Source: WRAI01 sp031549605
GTDB lineage: Bacteria; Bacillota; Clostridia; Oscillospirales; UBA929
Reading direction: 5' to 3'
Length of the DNA: 49,648 nucleotides
Assembly: GCA_031549605.1 (NCBI GenBank)
Contig: JAVBPM010000062.1
Span: forward strand, 1-49,648
How positions within the stretch are numbered: the stretch's first letter is position 1; the number at the start of each line of letters is the position of its first letter. Shown one piece after another: positions 17,775-27,970 of this stretch. A model generated the notes under the pieces. It was given only the letters and a program-made list of their open reading frames with translations, did no database searches and was not told the origin of the DNA. Position numbers and translations under genes: made by a program.

Positions 17775-17800
17775 ATCTTTTGTGAAATGTGGAGGTTCTC

Positions 17801-19483
17801 ATGCCCCTATACACCCAATATACCGGTCGGCACCGTGACGATTTTGCCACACTGACCGACCTTCAGCGCAACTATAAAATCACAGTCGGCGAGCATTTTA
17901 ACTTTGCCTACGACTGTCTTGACCGGCTGGCGGCCGAGACGCCCGATGCGCGCGCCATCGTCTGGGTGGCCGACGACAAGACGACGACACGCACGCTGAC
18001 CTTTGCACAGCTCAAGCAGCTGACCGACAAAACGGCCAGCTATCTGCACGGGCTGGGCGTGACCAAGGGCGACAAGGTCATGCTGGTGCTGAAACGGCAC
18101 CTTCAGTTTTGGCCGACGCTGTTGGCGCTGCACAAGCTGGGCGCGGTCACTGTGCCGGCCACGCACCTGCTGACAGTCAAGGACTACTGCTACCGGCTGA
18201 AGGCCGCCGACATTTCCACCATCATCACCACGCCCGACAACAACACGCCGACCACCGTCGACGCCGCCGAGTCCGAGAACGGCCGGACGCTGCGCAAGCT
18301 GGTGGTCTACGGTCACCAGCGCGACGGCTGGCACGACTTTGACGCCGGTGTCGAGGCGGCCAGCGCCGACTGGTCGCGCGAGACTGTCGGACTAAACGAC
18401 AACAGCGATATGATGTTGCTGGCGTTCAGCTCGGGCACGACCGGCTACCCCAAGATGGTGTGGCACGACTTTACTTATCCGCTGGGTCACATTCTGACCG
18501 GCTGCTTCTGGCACCGCGTCGAGGAAAACGGCCTGCACTTTACCATCAGCGACACCGGCTGGCTCAAGTCGATGTGGGGCAAGGCCTATGGCCAATGGCT
18601 GGGCGGCAGCGCCATCTTTGTCTACGACTTTGAAAAGTTTTCGGCGCGCGACATACTCGATATGGTGGCACAGCACAAGGTAACCACCTTTTGCGCACCG
18701 CCGACGATGTATCGCTACATGATTAAAGAGGATTTGTCCGGCTTTGACCTGTCGGCGCTCAAGCACTGCACCACGGCGGGCGAAGCGCTCAACCCCGAGG
18801 TCTTTGCCCAGTGGCAGCGACAGACTAAACTGAAAATCTTTGAGGGCTTTGGCCAAAGCGAAACAACGCTGTGCTGCATGACGATGTACCCCTTTATGCA
18901 GCCGCGACTGGGCTCCATGGGCTTACCGGCGCCCGGCTACGATCTCTATGTCGCCGACGAGCAGGGCAACCGCGTCGAGCCGGGCGTCACGGGCGAGATT
19001 GTCATTGCCGCCGACCGCGACGAAAAGACGACCTTTGGCCTGTTCTCCGGCTACTACAACGAGGACGAACGCACCGACGAGGTGTGGCACGACGGCCTGT
19101 ACCACACCGGCGACACCGCTTACACCGACGAAATGGGCTTCTTGTGGTATGTTGGCCGCACCGACGACGTCATTAAAAGCTCGGGCTACCGCATCGGGCC
19201 ATTTGAGGTTGAGTCGGCCATGATGGAGCATCCCGCCGTGCTGGAGGTGGCGGTCACCGGCGTGCCCGACCCCGACCGCGGCATGGTGGTCAAGGCGACC
19301 GTCGTACTGGCCAACGGCTATACCGCCAGCGACGCGCTGACCAAAGAGCTGCAGGACACGGTCAAGCGCAACACCGCGCCCTATAAATATCCGCGCATTG
19401 TTACCTATGTCGACGCCCTGCCCAAAACCATCAGCGGCAAAATCCGCCGCGTAGAAATCCGCACGCAGGACGGCGTGAAATAG
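17801..19483 (+). CDS. AMP-forming acyl-CoA synthetase (AcsM-like)
   Basis: 560 residues of the ANL superfamily, activating a carboxylic acid with ATP to acyl-AMP and then acyl-CoA. Key motifs: LLAFSSGTTGYPKMVWH (ATP loop), FGQSETT, YHTGDTAYTDEMGFLWYVGR with the hinge Asp/Arg pair, RTDDVIKSSGYRIGPFEVE, and the catalytic Lys in PKTISGKIRRVE. ATG at 17801 has GGAGG upstream, whereas the frame could start four codons earlier. The acid cannot be read from sequence; AcsM-like enzymes use medium-chain or aromatic acids. Confidence 0.85.
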   Translation: MPLYTQYTGRHRDDFATLTDLQRNYKITVGEHFNFAYDCLDRLAAETPDARAIVWVADDKTTTRTLTFAQLKQLTDKTASYLHGLGVTKGDKVMLVLKRHLQFWPTLLALHKLGAVTVPATHLLTVKDYCYRLKAADISTIITTPDNNTPTTVDAAESENGRTLRKLVVYGHQRDGWHDFDAGVEAASADWSRETVGLNDNSDMMLLAFSSGTTGYPKMVWHDFTYPLGHILTGCFWHRVEENGLHFTISDTGWLKSMWGKAYGQWLGGSAIFVYDFEKFSARDILDMVAQHKVTTFCAPPTMYRYMIKEDLSGFDLSALKHCTTAGEALNPEVFAQWQRQTKLKIFEGFGQSETTLCCMTMYPFMQPRLGSMGLPAPGYDLYVADEQGNRVEPGVTGEIVIAADRDEKTTFGLFSGYYNEDERTDEVWHDGLYHTGDTAYTDEMGFLWYVGRTDDVIKSSGYRIGPFEVESAMMEHPAVLEVAVTGVPDPDRGMVVKATVVLANGYTASDALTKELQDTVKRNTAPYKYPRIVTYVDALPKTISGKIRRVEIRTQDGVK

Positions 19484-19486
19484 CGC

Positions 19487-19535
19487 ACAACAAAAGAACA
19501 GAGTCGGCAAGCCGCCGACTCTGTTCTTTTGTTGT
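19487..19535. terminator. Bidirectional terminator between acyl-CoA synthetase and SLH protein genes
   Basis: A perfect 22-bp stem (19487-19508 with 19514-19535) with a 5-base loop. T-rich flanks (AACAAAAG and CTTTTGTT inside the arms) suit termination from both convergent genes. Confidence 0.85.
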
Positions 19536-19540
19536 AGACG

Positions 19541-22240
19541 CTATCTTTTGACATACTTGCTCATGTTGTACAGCACCGTGGCCACTTGCGCGCGTGTCGC
19601 GCCCGCCTTTGGCATCAGCTTGTTGCCGCTGCCTTGTATCAGCTTGGCGCCAACGGCCCACTTCATTGCCGACAGCGCGTAGCTCGACACCTGTGATTTG
19701 TCAGTGTAGCCACTGAGCGTATTGGTGGCCGTTACATTTGCGCCGGTGTACACGGCAAACCGGTACATGAGCACGGCCAGCTGTTCTCGGGTGATAATCT
19801 GGTTGGGTGAAAACTTGGTAGCCGACGTACCCGCGACCAACCCTTTTTCTTTGGCCCAAGCCACCGACTGCCCGTACCACTCCTTCATCTTTACGTCACT
19901 AAAGCCGCATTCGGTGTATTCGTTCAGTCCGGCCCCATACAGACGTGCCAGCACCAGTACAAACATGGCCCGTGTCATATTCGTGTCGGGACTGAACTGG
20001 CTCGGACTGGTGCCGGCAAACAGCCCGCGCTCGGCAACGAAGCAGATATTGGCTTTGCCCCAATGTTTTTTGATGTCGGTAAATTTGCCGCACACGTGCG
20101 TAGAAGTGTCCCGGCATATGACGACCAACGTCTTTGGAATTTTGTTGGCCACCGAGGTGTAACTGTTGCCCGGTGTTTGCGCAAGACCGTCGGCGTAAAT
20201 GGCAATAACCTTTTTCCCGCTGCTGGGCGTAATTGTGTACGTGGCACTGCCGTTTGCATAACTGCCGCAAACCGCTTTCCCGCCGACAGCGGTAATGTGC
20301 GTATTGACATATGTCACGTCTCTGGCAGCAGAAAACCGTGTGCTGCCGTCCTTGGTTATGTCATAGTTTTCTTTGGCAGTCTGAAGCTCGGCATTGACCT
20401 TGCCGGCAAACTGATTGCCCGTCGCCAATGGAATGCTGTAATAGGTCACTTCACGGCTTATTTGCATGCTGTCGGCATACTCATTTACATGATAATCCAT
20501 CCTGCCATTGGCCGTTGCGGCAATTTTAATGTCATACACCCCGGTTAGCGGCAGTGCAATGTATTTCTGGGAGCCGGTGACTGACGCTGCCACGCCGTAC
20601 TTACACACGACGACCTCGTTGTTGACAATGGACACGACCAGCTCACCTTTGCTTGAATACACATTGACGTCAGTCGGGCACGCAACTGTGACGCCTTTGC
20701 ACACGAAGTTTCCGTCGCCTGTTGTCTTGATATTGCCGTGGCACTGTAACGTCTGGAGGGATAGTTTTTCATTTGTCAACGTTTCGACCAGCGGGCCGGT
20801 ACTCTTTTTCGTGAGCTTGTTCCACACCACTTGGATGTACGACCGGTTTTGCAGCTCAAGCGCCTTGATCATCACATCGATAGAATACATTTCCACCATT
20901 TTCGTCAACGAAAAGGCCTCGTGGAACTGTTTGGCGCTCTCGTAGTCCTGCTTACTCAGCAGATTGGACAGCGTTTTATCGAGTACGCGCTTCATCGACG
21001 CTTCAAAATAGTAGTTGGCACGCAGCAGCTCACGACAGTCGACAACATCGCCCGTCTTGGCTATCCACTTGGCCAGCGACCAACCGTTGTTGTAGGCCCA
21101 AACGATGACGCCAGCCTGCCCCACCGCCTTATTGCCCAGCTTGGCGACCATCCAGTCCTCAGTGACGTCGGACATCTTGTCGGCAAAAAACTCATAGGTC
21201 GGCTTGGCGGCTTTCTTCGCAAACTCTACCGCCACTTGAGCCGTAATTGCGCCGGTCGACAGGCCGTTGTACTTGGTGTAGCCCTCGACCGCCTTTTTGA
21301 GCTGCTGCGCATAATAGGTGTTGGACGGCAGCACGTCGGAGGCGGTCAGCATGGTCAACATCTTTTTGAAATCTTCGGTGGTCTGCAGGTAGGTGTTCAG
21401 CGTCAGCACATAGTTGATGCAGTCGATGGTGTAATCGAGCACCGCCTGTGACGTGTCAATGGCGTCAAACGCCACGCCCAGCCCCTTGAACAAGTTCTTG
21501 GCACCCGCCGACTTAAACACCTCGGTAAAGCCGGTCTGTAGGCCCGTTTTGCTCGGTTTTTTGCCCTTGCACAGGTCAAGCACCGCTGTTTGGTCCAGCG
21601 CGCCCCACTCGGATTTCCAGTTGTTTTTCACAAAGCTGTACAGCTTGCCGGCCAGCTCTGTTGTCTTGCCCGCCGCGTTCTGTTTAAACAGGTTTTCCAG
21701 CATGGTGTAGCTGCCCTGGTTGTTGATGTAGTCGGCCAGTATGACCTCGTACTGGTTGTCAAACATGCTCAGCGCCTTGGCCGACAGCAGCTCGGAGGTA
21801 AATTGCATGCCGTCAAAAATAGCCTGCGCCAGATTGGAGGCGGCGTTGTCCTTGTCGTAGAGATACTGCGCCCACCGCTGCCGGTTGTTAAAAGAGAGGT
21901 AGGCGTGGCCCCCGGTACCCGTGGCAAAGTTAAGATGCTCTTTGACGTAGGCGGCACTGCCGTCATCGGGCATGGGCGTGGGGGGTGGCGAGGGGGTTGG
22001 GGTGTATTGTCCCAGATTCCAGCCGGCTACATCGCATTGGCCATAATCGTTATACCCTACGGCGACGACTGTGCCGTCTTTTTTTAGCCCTACGGTGTGA
22101 TACCCGCCCGCCGCGGCCATTGGTTGCGTTACAAACGCCGTCTCCGCTGTTGTCGTCAACACCGGTGCCGGCAGCATGCCGCACAGCAGTGCCAGCACCA
22201 TGCCCACGCTTATCAACTTTCGTCCCGCTCGTTTCTTCAT
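19541..22240 (-). CDS. Secreted SLH-domain surface protein with one RCC1-like repeat
   Basis: 899 residues. A signal peptide (KKRAGRKLISVGMVLALLCG, then a hydrophobic stretch to TTTAETA) leads to one RCC1-type repeat (GGYHTVGLKKDGTVVAVGYN), a Pro/Thr linker (TPTPSPPPTPMP), about 500 residues of unknown fold, a beta-rich part, and three C-terminal SLH domains (FTDIKKHW..., FSDVKMKEWYGQSV..., GYTDKSQVSSYAL...). SLH domains anchor proteins to pyruvylated cell-wall polymer. ATG at 22240 is preceded by GGAGG at eight bases. A second SLH gene ends at the right edge of the window. The function of the middle region is unknown. Confidence 0.85.
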   Translation of the reverse strand: MKKRAGRKLISVGMVLALLCGMLPAPVLTTTAETAFVTQPMAAAGGYHTVGLKKDGTVVAVGYNDYGQCDVAGWNLGQYTPTPSPPPTPMPDDGSAAYVKEHLNFATGTGGHAYLSFNNRQRWAQYLYDKDNAASNLAQAIFDGMQFTSELLSAKALSMFDNQYEVILADYINNQGSYTMLENLFKQNAAGKTTELAGKLYSFVKNNWKSEWGALDQTAVLDLCKGKKPSKTGLQTGFTEVFKSAGAKNLFKGLGVAFDAIDTSQAVLDYTIDCINYVLTLNTYLQTTEDFKKMLTMLTASDVLPSNTYYAQQLKKAVEGYTKYNGLSTGAITAQVAVEFAKKAAKPTYEFFADKMSDVTEDWMVAKLGNKAVGQAGVIVWAYNNGWSLAKWIAKTGDVVDCRELLRANYYFEASMKRVLDKTLSNLLSKQDYESAKQFHEAFSLTKMVEMYSIDVMIKALELQNRSYIQVVWNKLTKKSTGPLVETLTNEKLSLQTLQCHGNIKTTGDGNFVCKGVTVACPTDVNVYSSKGELVVSIVNNEVVVCKYGVAASVTGSQKYIALPLTGVYDIKIAATANGRMDYHVNEYADSMQISREVTYYSIPLATGNQFAGKVNAELQTAKENYDITKDGSTRFSAARDVTYVNTHITAVGGKAVCGSYANGSATYTITPSSGKKVIAIYADGLAQTPGNSYTSVANKIPKTLVVICRDTSTHVCGKFTDIKKHWGKANICFVAERGLFAGTSPSQFSPDTNMTRAMFVLVLARLYGAGLNEYTECGFSDVKMKEWYGQSVAWAKEKGLVAGTSATKFSPNQIITREQLAVLMYRFAVYTGANVTATNTLSGYTDKSQVSSYALSAMKWAVGAKLIQGSGNKLMPKAGATRAQVATVLYNMSKYVKR

Positions 22241-22274
22241 ACTTGCCGCCTCCGTCATTCATTTCATAGGTCAT

Positions 22275-22303
22275 AGTATATCGAACCGCAATGGGTGTGT
22301 CAA
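22275..22303 (-). promoter_or_regulatory. Promoter for the SLH surface protein
   Basis: Minus strand: TTGACA (22303-22298), 17-base spacer, TATACT (22280-22275), 35 bases before the start codon. Confidence 0.8.
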
Positions 22304-22320
22304 CAACAGCCGGTCCTTTC

Positions 22321-22349
22321 TTGTCGGCGGCGGCGGCATGTGGTATACT
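22321..22349 (+). promoter_or_regulatory. Promoter for the SulP transporter
   Basis: TTGTCG (22321-22326), 17-base spacer, TATACT (22344-22349), 32 bases before the ATG at 22381. It is divergent from the SLH gene promoter. Confidence 0.7.
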
Positions 22350-22380
22350 GGGCGTAAAAACAATGCACGGGAGCGATAGC

Positions 22381-24012
22381 ATGATCAAAAAGTACTTTTG
22401 CGACCTGAAGCGCGAGTTTTCCGGCTACAACGGCACCACGTTCCGCCACGACTTGATGGCGGGGTTGACGGTTACGGCCGTGGCCATTCCGCTGGCGCTG
22501 GCGTTTGCCGTCAGCTCGGGCGTCGAGGCGGCGGCGGGGCTGGTGTGCGCGGTGGTGGCGGGGCTGGTCATTGGGCTGCTGTCGGGCGCTTCGTTTCAAA
22601 TCTCGGGGCCGACGGGCGCGATGGCGGCCATTCTCGTCAGCATCGCCACGCAGCACGGCATTCAAGCTGTGTTTGTCGCCGGGTTGCTGTCGGGCGTTAT
22701 CCTGCTTTTGGCCGGACTGCTTCGGTTTGGCCGATTGGTGCAGTTTATCCCCTCGCCTGTCATTGCCGGCTTCACCTCCGGCATTGCCGTGATTATTGCG
22801 CTGGGGCAAATCGACAACTTTTTTGGCGTACACAGCGAGGGCACGCACCTGCTGGAACGGCTGGGTTCGTACGGCAAGCTGGGCTTTTCGCCGGTGTGGC
22901 AGGCCGTTGTCATCGGCGGCACGGTCATGGCCGTGCAGCTGCTGTGGCCCAAGAAGCTGGGGCGCATTGTGCCCGGCTCGCTGGTGGCCATTGTTGTTGC
23001 CGTGGCTGTCAATGCCATTGTGCGCTGGGATGTGGCCATTGTCGGCGACATTCCCAAGCAGCTGGTGCTGGACAACCGGCTGTCGCTGGGCGCCTTGGAC
23101 TGGGCGCGTATTCAGGCGGCCATCGGGCCGGCGCTGACCATTGCCACGCTGGGCATGGTCGAGAGCTTGCTGTGCGGCGTGGCGGGCGGCCGCATGAAAA
23201 ACGAGAAACTGGACGCCGACCGCGAGCTGGTGGCGCAGGGCGTCGGCAACATGATTTTGCCCTTCTTCGGCGCCATCCCCGCCACGGCGGCCATCGCTCG
23301 CAGCAGCGTGGCCATTAAGGCCAACGCGCAGACGCGGCTGGCCGGCATTATTCACGCGCTGGGCATTTTGGCCTCGATGTTTGTGCTCGCGCCCGTGATG
23401 CGGCTGATCCCCATGCCGGCGCTGGCCGGTGTGCTGATTGTCACGGCGTGGCGCATGAACGACTGGGAGAACATTCGCTACTATTTCCAACGCCGTTTCT
23501 ACAGCTCAATGCTCTTTTTCGGCGTGACCATGCTGGCGACGGTTGCGCTTGACCTCAGCATTGCCATTGCCATCGGCGTGGCGCTGTCACTGCTGCATTT
23601 TGTGATTACCAACACGCGGCTGGCTGTGGAAATCAGCGAGGTTCGGCACGACGAGGTGTTGGAAAAGACAGGGCAGACGGTATCGCATTTGCCGCGCACG
23701 CAGGTCGTTTATATCACCGGCCCGTTGTTTTTCGGCAATGTTGGCCGCTTGCAGGAGGCCTGCACGCCGTCGGCGCTGGCCGAGATTGTGATTTTCTCGG
23801 TGCGCGGTCTGCCGACCATGGACGCCAGCAGCGCCCACGCCGTTCACGAACTGGTACACGAGCTGCGCGGGCTGGGCAAACGCGTGCTGTTCTGCGGTGT
23901 ACAGCCGCCGGTTTTGGCGTTGCTCCGCCGTGCCGGTGTGCTGGAAGAAATCGGCGAAGACAATATCTGCCACGACGCACTGGCGGCGATTCAACAAACC
24001 GCTACTGTATAA
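22381..24012 (+). CDS. SulP-family anion transporter with STAS domain
   Basis: 543 residues: a membrane domain of about 12-14 helices beginning DLMAGLTVTAVAIPLALAFA, with the SulP signature region FQISGPTGAMAAILVSIA and IPSPVIAGFTSGIAVIIALG, then a C-terminal STAS domain from about residue 425 (VVYITGPLFFGNVGRLQE and LPTMDASSAHAVHELVHEL). SulP proteins carry sulfate, bicarbonate, chloride or other anions. ATG at 22381 with GGGAG upstream is preferred to a frame 30 codons longer that would overlap the promoter. It is a single gene followed by a terminator. Confidence 0.88.
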   Translation: MIKKYFCDLKREFSGYNGTTFRHDLMAGLTVTAVAIPLALAFAVSSGVEAAAGLVCAVVAGLVIGLLSGASFQISGPTGAMAAILVSIATQHGIQAVFVAGLLSGVILLLAGLLRFGRLVQFIPSPVIAGFTSGIAVIIALGQIDNFFGVHSEGTHLLERLGSYGKLGFSPVWQAVVIGGTVMAVQLLWPKKLGRIVPGSLVAIVVAVAVNAIVRWDVAIVGDIPKQLVLDNRLSLGALDWARIQAAIGPALTIATLGMVESLLCGVAGGRMKNEKLDADRELVAQGVGNMILPFFGAIPATAAIARSSVAIKANAQTRLAGIIHALGILASMFVLAPVMRLIPMPALAGVLIVTAWRMNDWENIRYYFQRRFYSSMLFFGVTMLATVALDLSIAIAIGVALSLLHFVITNTRLAVEISEVRHDEVLEKTGQTVSHLPRTQVVYITGPLFFGNVGRLQEACTPSALAEIVIFSVRGLPTMDASSAHAVHELVHELRGLGKRVLFCGVQPPVLALLRRAGVLEEIGEDNICHDALAAIQQTATV

Positions 24013-24033
24013 CGCTTTGCAATCGACTTTTTT

Positions 24034-24067
24034 CGACCGCAGCCGGTAACGGCTGCGGTCGGTTTTT
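24034..24067 (+). terminator. Terminator after the SulP gene
   Basis: A 12-bp GC-rich stem (24034-24045 with 24050-24061) with loop GTAA is followed by GTTTTT. Confidence 0.9.
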
Positions 24068-24068
24068 C

Positions 24069-24097
24069 TTGCCAAGTACCGGCGGGTATGGTACACT
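24069..24097 (+). promoter_or_regulatory. Promoter for pduL (and probably the glycogen genes)
   Basis: TTGCCA (24069-24074), 17-base spacer, TACACT (24092-24097), immediately after the SulP terminator. Confidence 0.7.
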
Positions 24098-24136
24098 GTA
24101 GAATATACAGAAACTATGCAGAGGAGACTGATTGAC

Positions 24137-24709
24137 ATGGGTAACACAATTATCGTTGAGGCATCGGCCCGTCATATGCACATCACGGCCGAGGCGCTGG
24201 CCGTTCTGTTTGGCGAGGGCTACCAGCTGCACAACAAGCGTGAGCTGTCGATGCCGGGTGAGTTTCTGACCGAGGAGAAGGTTCGCATTGAGGGCCCGCG
24301 CGGCGCCATTGACCGCGTCAGCATTCTGGGTCCCGAGCGCAAGGCGGTGCAGGTCGAGGTGTCGATGACCGACGCGCGCGTGCTGGGTCTTAACCCGCCG
24401 GTGCGCCTGAGCGGCGATTTGGCCGGCAGCGCGCCGCTGAAGCTTGTCGGCCCGGCCGGTTCGCTCGACATTACCGAGGGCTGCGTCGTGGCCAAGCGCC
24501 ACGTTCACATGATTCCTGAAACCGCCGCTGCTATGGGCATTACCGACGGTCAGACCGTCAGCGTTGCCATTGGCGGCGAGCGCGCCGTCACCTTTGGTGA
24601 CACCGTTGTGCGCGTCAGCCCCAAGTTTGCCGACCGTATGCACATTGACTATGACGAGGCCAATGCCGCCGGTCTGTCCGGCGAAGTCGAGGGCACCATT
24701 ATCGTCTAA
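24137..24709 (+). CDS. pduL: PduL-type phosphate acyltransferase (phosphotransacylase)
   Basis: 190 residues. It interconverts acyl-CoA and acyl-phosphate (acetyl or propanoyl), feeding an acyl kinase for ATP. Both zinc-site segments are present (ASARHMHIT at residues 10-18 and AKRHVHMI at about 119-126), together with RVSILGPERKAVQVEVSMTD. No N-terminal encapsulation peptide is seen, so it is probably a housekeeping enzyme rather than a microcompartment one. Start ATG 24137 has AGGAG upstream. glgB starts 27 bp downstream with no terminator between, so co-transcription is likely. Confidence 0.9.
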   Translation: MGNTIIVEASARHMHITAEALAVLFGEGYQLHNKRELSMPGEFLTEEKVRIEGPRGAIDRVSILGPERKAVQVEVSMTDARVLGLNPPVRLSGDLAGSAPLKLVGPAGSLDITEGCVVAKRHVHMIPETAAAMGITDGQTVSVAIGGERAVTFGDTVVRVSPKFADRMHIDYDEANAAGLSGEVEGTIIV

Positions 24710-24736
24710 GCCCGCCACTGTTAGGAGGGATTGGCT

Positions 24737-26713
24737 ATGGCCACAAAAAAGCAACTCGAAGACCTGAACACTCACTTGTATCTCTACCACGAGGGCAATG
24801 ACATTCGCGCCTACGATTTTTTGGGGGCGCACTTTGTCAAGCAAGGGCGTCAGGAGGGCGTTTGCTTCCGCGTTTGGGCGCCCAACGCCCAGCACGTCTC
24901 GGTAATTGGCGATTTCAACGGCTGGGACCGCGAGGCCAACGGTATGCAAAAGCTGCCCGACGGCGTGTGGGAGTGCTTTGTGGCCGGGCTGTCGTCCTTT
25001 GACTGCTACAAGTATCAAATTCAAACGCAGGCCGGCGACTGGCTGGCCAAGGCCGATCCCTACGCCTTTCACGCCGAAACACGGCCGGGCACGGCGTCCA
25101 AGCTGTACGAGCTGGACGGCTACACATGGGACGACGAGACTTGGCTACAGGCGCGTACCGCCTGCTATAACAAGCCGCTCAACATCTATGAGGTCAACGC
25201 CAACTCGTGGCGCAAGCACGAGGACGGCAGCTTTTACTCTTATAGCCAACTGATTGATTCACTCGTGCCCTATGTCAAGGAGATGGGCTATACCCACGTC
25301 GAGTTCATGCCGCTGACCGAATACCCCTACGACAAGTCGTGGGGCTATCAGGTGACCGGCTACTTTGCCGCCACCAGCCGCTTTGGCACACCGCATGATT
25401 TGATGGCGCTGATTGACGCCTTTCATCAGGCGGGTGTCGGCGTGATTTTGGACTGGGTGCCGGCGCATTTTCCCAAGGACGCGCACGGCTTAGCGATGTT
25501 TGACGGCAGCTGCTGCTACGAGTACGCCGACGAACTCAAGCGTGAGCACAAGGACTGGGGCACACACATCTTCGACTACGGTCGCAATGAAACGCGCTCG
25601 TTCTTGCTGTCGTCGGCGCTGTTCTGGCTGGAGAAGTACCACATTGACGGACTGCGCGTTGACGCCGTGGCCAGCATGCTCTACCTCGACTACTCGCGTG
25701 AGCACGGTCAGTGGCGACCCAACATCTACGGCGGTCACGAGAATTTAGAGGCCATTGACTTTTTGCAGAAGCTGAACGAGCAAATATTTGCCAACTTCCC
25801 GCACGCCTTGATGATTGCCGAGGAGTCGACCGCCTTTCCGATGGTCACCAAGCCGGTACATATGGGCGGGCTGGGCTTTAACTACAAGTGGAACATGGGC
25901 TGGATGCACGACACGCTGGAGTATTTCCGGCTCGACCCCTATTTCCGCCAGCACCACCACAACAACCTCACCTTTGCCATGTGCTATGCCTTTTCCGAGA
26001 ACTTTATCCTGCCGCTGTCACACGACGAGGTGGTGCACGGCAAGGGCTCGATGATTGGCCGTATGCCCGGCTTCTACGAGGACAAATTTGCCGGTCTGCG
26101 CGCCTACTACGCCTTTATGCTGGCGCATCCGGGCAAGAAGCTGACCTTTATGGGCCACGAGCTGGGTCAGTTTGACGAATGGAACGACGAGACCGAGCTA
26201 CAGTGGCCGCTGCTGCAGTATCCGGCGCACGAGCAGCACCAGCACTTTTTCCGCGACATCAATCATTTCTATCTCTCGCGGCCTGAAATGTGGGAGGTTG
26301 ACACCAGCTGGGAGGGCTTTGAGTGGCTGTGCACCGACGATACCGGTGGCAACACACTCGCCTTTATGCGACGTGACGACGACGGCCGTGATCTTGTTTG
26401 CGTCTTTAATTTCAACGGACATCATAAAACTGAATATAGGCTGGGTGTGCCGCGTGCCGGCACGTTTACCGAGGTGTTTAACACCGATGAGGTTGCCTAC
26501 GGCGGCGAGGGTCGCAAGAACGGCAAGCTCAAGAGCCAAGAGGTTGAATGGCAAGGCCGCAACCACTCGCTGCTGATGAACCTGCCGCCCAACGGCGCGG
26601 TGTTCTTTACCTTCCAGCCCAAGCCGGTACGGGCTAAGCCTGCGGCAGCTAAGACCGCCGCTAAGAAGCCCAAGGCGGCGACCACGGCCAAACCTAAAGC
26701 CAAAACAAAGTGA
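24737..26713 (+). CDS. glgB: 1,4-alpha-glucan branching enzyme GlgB
   Basis: 658 residues of GH13, making alpha-1,6 branches in glycogen. An N-terminal CBM48-like region (CFRVWAPNAQHVSVIGDFNG) precedes the barrel. Catalytic residues lie in DGLRVDAVASML (nucleophile Asp), MIAEESTAF (acid Glu) and LPLSHDEVVHG (transition-state Asp). The last 30 or so residues are a Lys/Ala/Pro-rich tail (AKPAAAKTAAKKPKAATTAK) not found in typical GlgB. ATG 24737 with AGGAGGG upstream is preferred to the TTG two codons earlier. It is the first gene of glgBCDAP. Confidence 0.95.
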   Translation: MATKKQLEDLNTHLYLYHEGNDIRAYDFLGAHFVKQGRQEGVCFRVWAPNAQHVSVIGDFNGWDREANGMQKLPDGVWECFVAGLSSFDCYKYQIQTQAGDWLAKADPYAFHAETRPGTASKLYELDGYTWDDETWLQARTACYNKPLNIYEVNANSWRKHEDGSFYSYSQLIDSLVPYVKEMGYTHVEFMPLTEYPYDKSWGYQVTGYFAATSRFGTPHDLMALIDAFHQAGVGVILDWVPAHFPKDAHGLAMFDGSCCYEYADELKREHKDWGTHIFDYGRNETRSFLLSSALFWLEKYHIDGLRVDAVASMLYLDYSREHGQWRPNIYGGHENLEAIDFLQKLNEQIFANFPHALMIAEESTAFPMVTKPVHMGGLGFNYKWNMGWMHDTLEYFRLDPYFRQHHHNNLTFAMCYAFSENFILPLSHDEVVHGKGSMIGRMPGFYEDKFAGLRAYYAFMLAHPGKKLTFMGHELGQFDEWNDETELQWPLLQYPAHEQHQHFFRDINHFYLSRPEMWEVDTSWEGFEWLCTDDTGGNTLAFMRRDDDGRDLVCVFNFNGHHKTEYRLGVPRAGTFTEVFNTDEVAYGGEGRKNGKLKSQEVEWQGRNHSLLMNLPPNGAVFFTFQPKPVRAKPAAAKTAAKKPKAATTAKPKAKTK

Positions 26714-26723
26714 GGCGAATACC

Positions 26724-27926
<1,203 letters not shown>

Positions 27927-27970
27927 CAGCTTGCTGTCCGCCCTACAGAGATTTAGGAGGTGGCCTCTCG

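Noticed and set aside
22300..23490. 396-codon open frame antisense to the SulP transporter gene
   Set aside because: Shadow frame from GC-rich codon use; low-complexity Arg/Gln/His-rich product and no ribosome-binding site, while the opposite strand is a clear SulP protein.
24002..25072. 356-codon minus-strand frame over pduL and the start of glgB
   Set aside because: Runs across a terminator, a promoter and two clear plus-strand genes.
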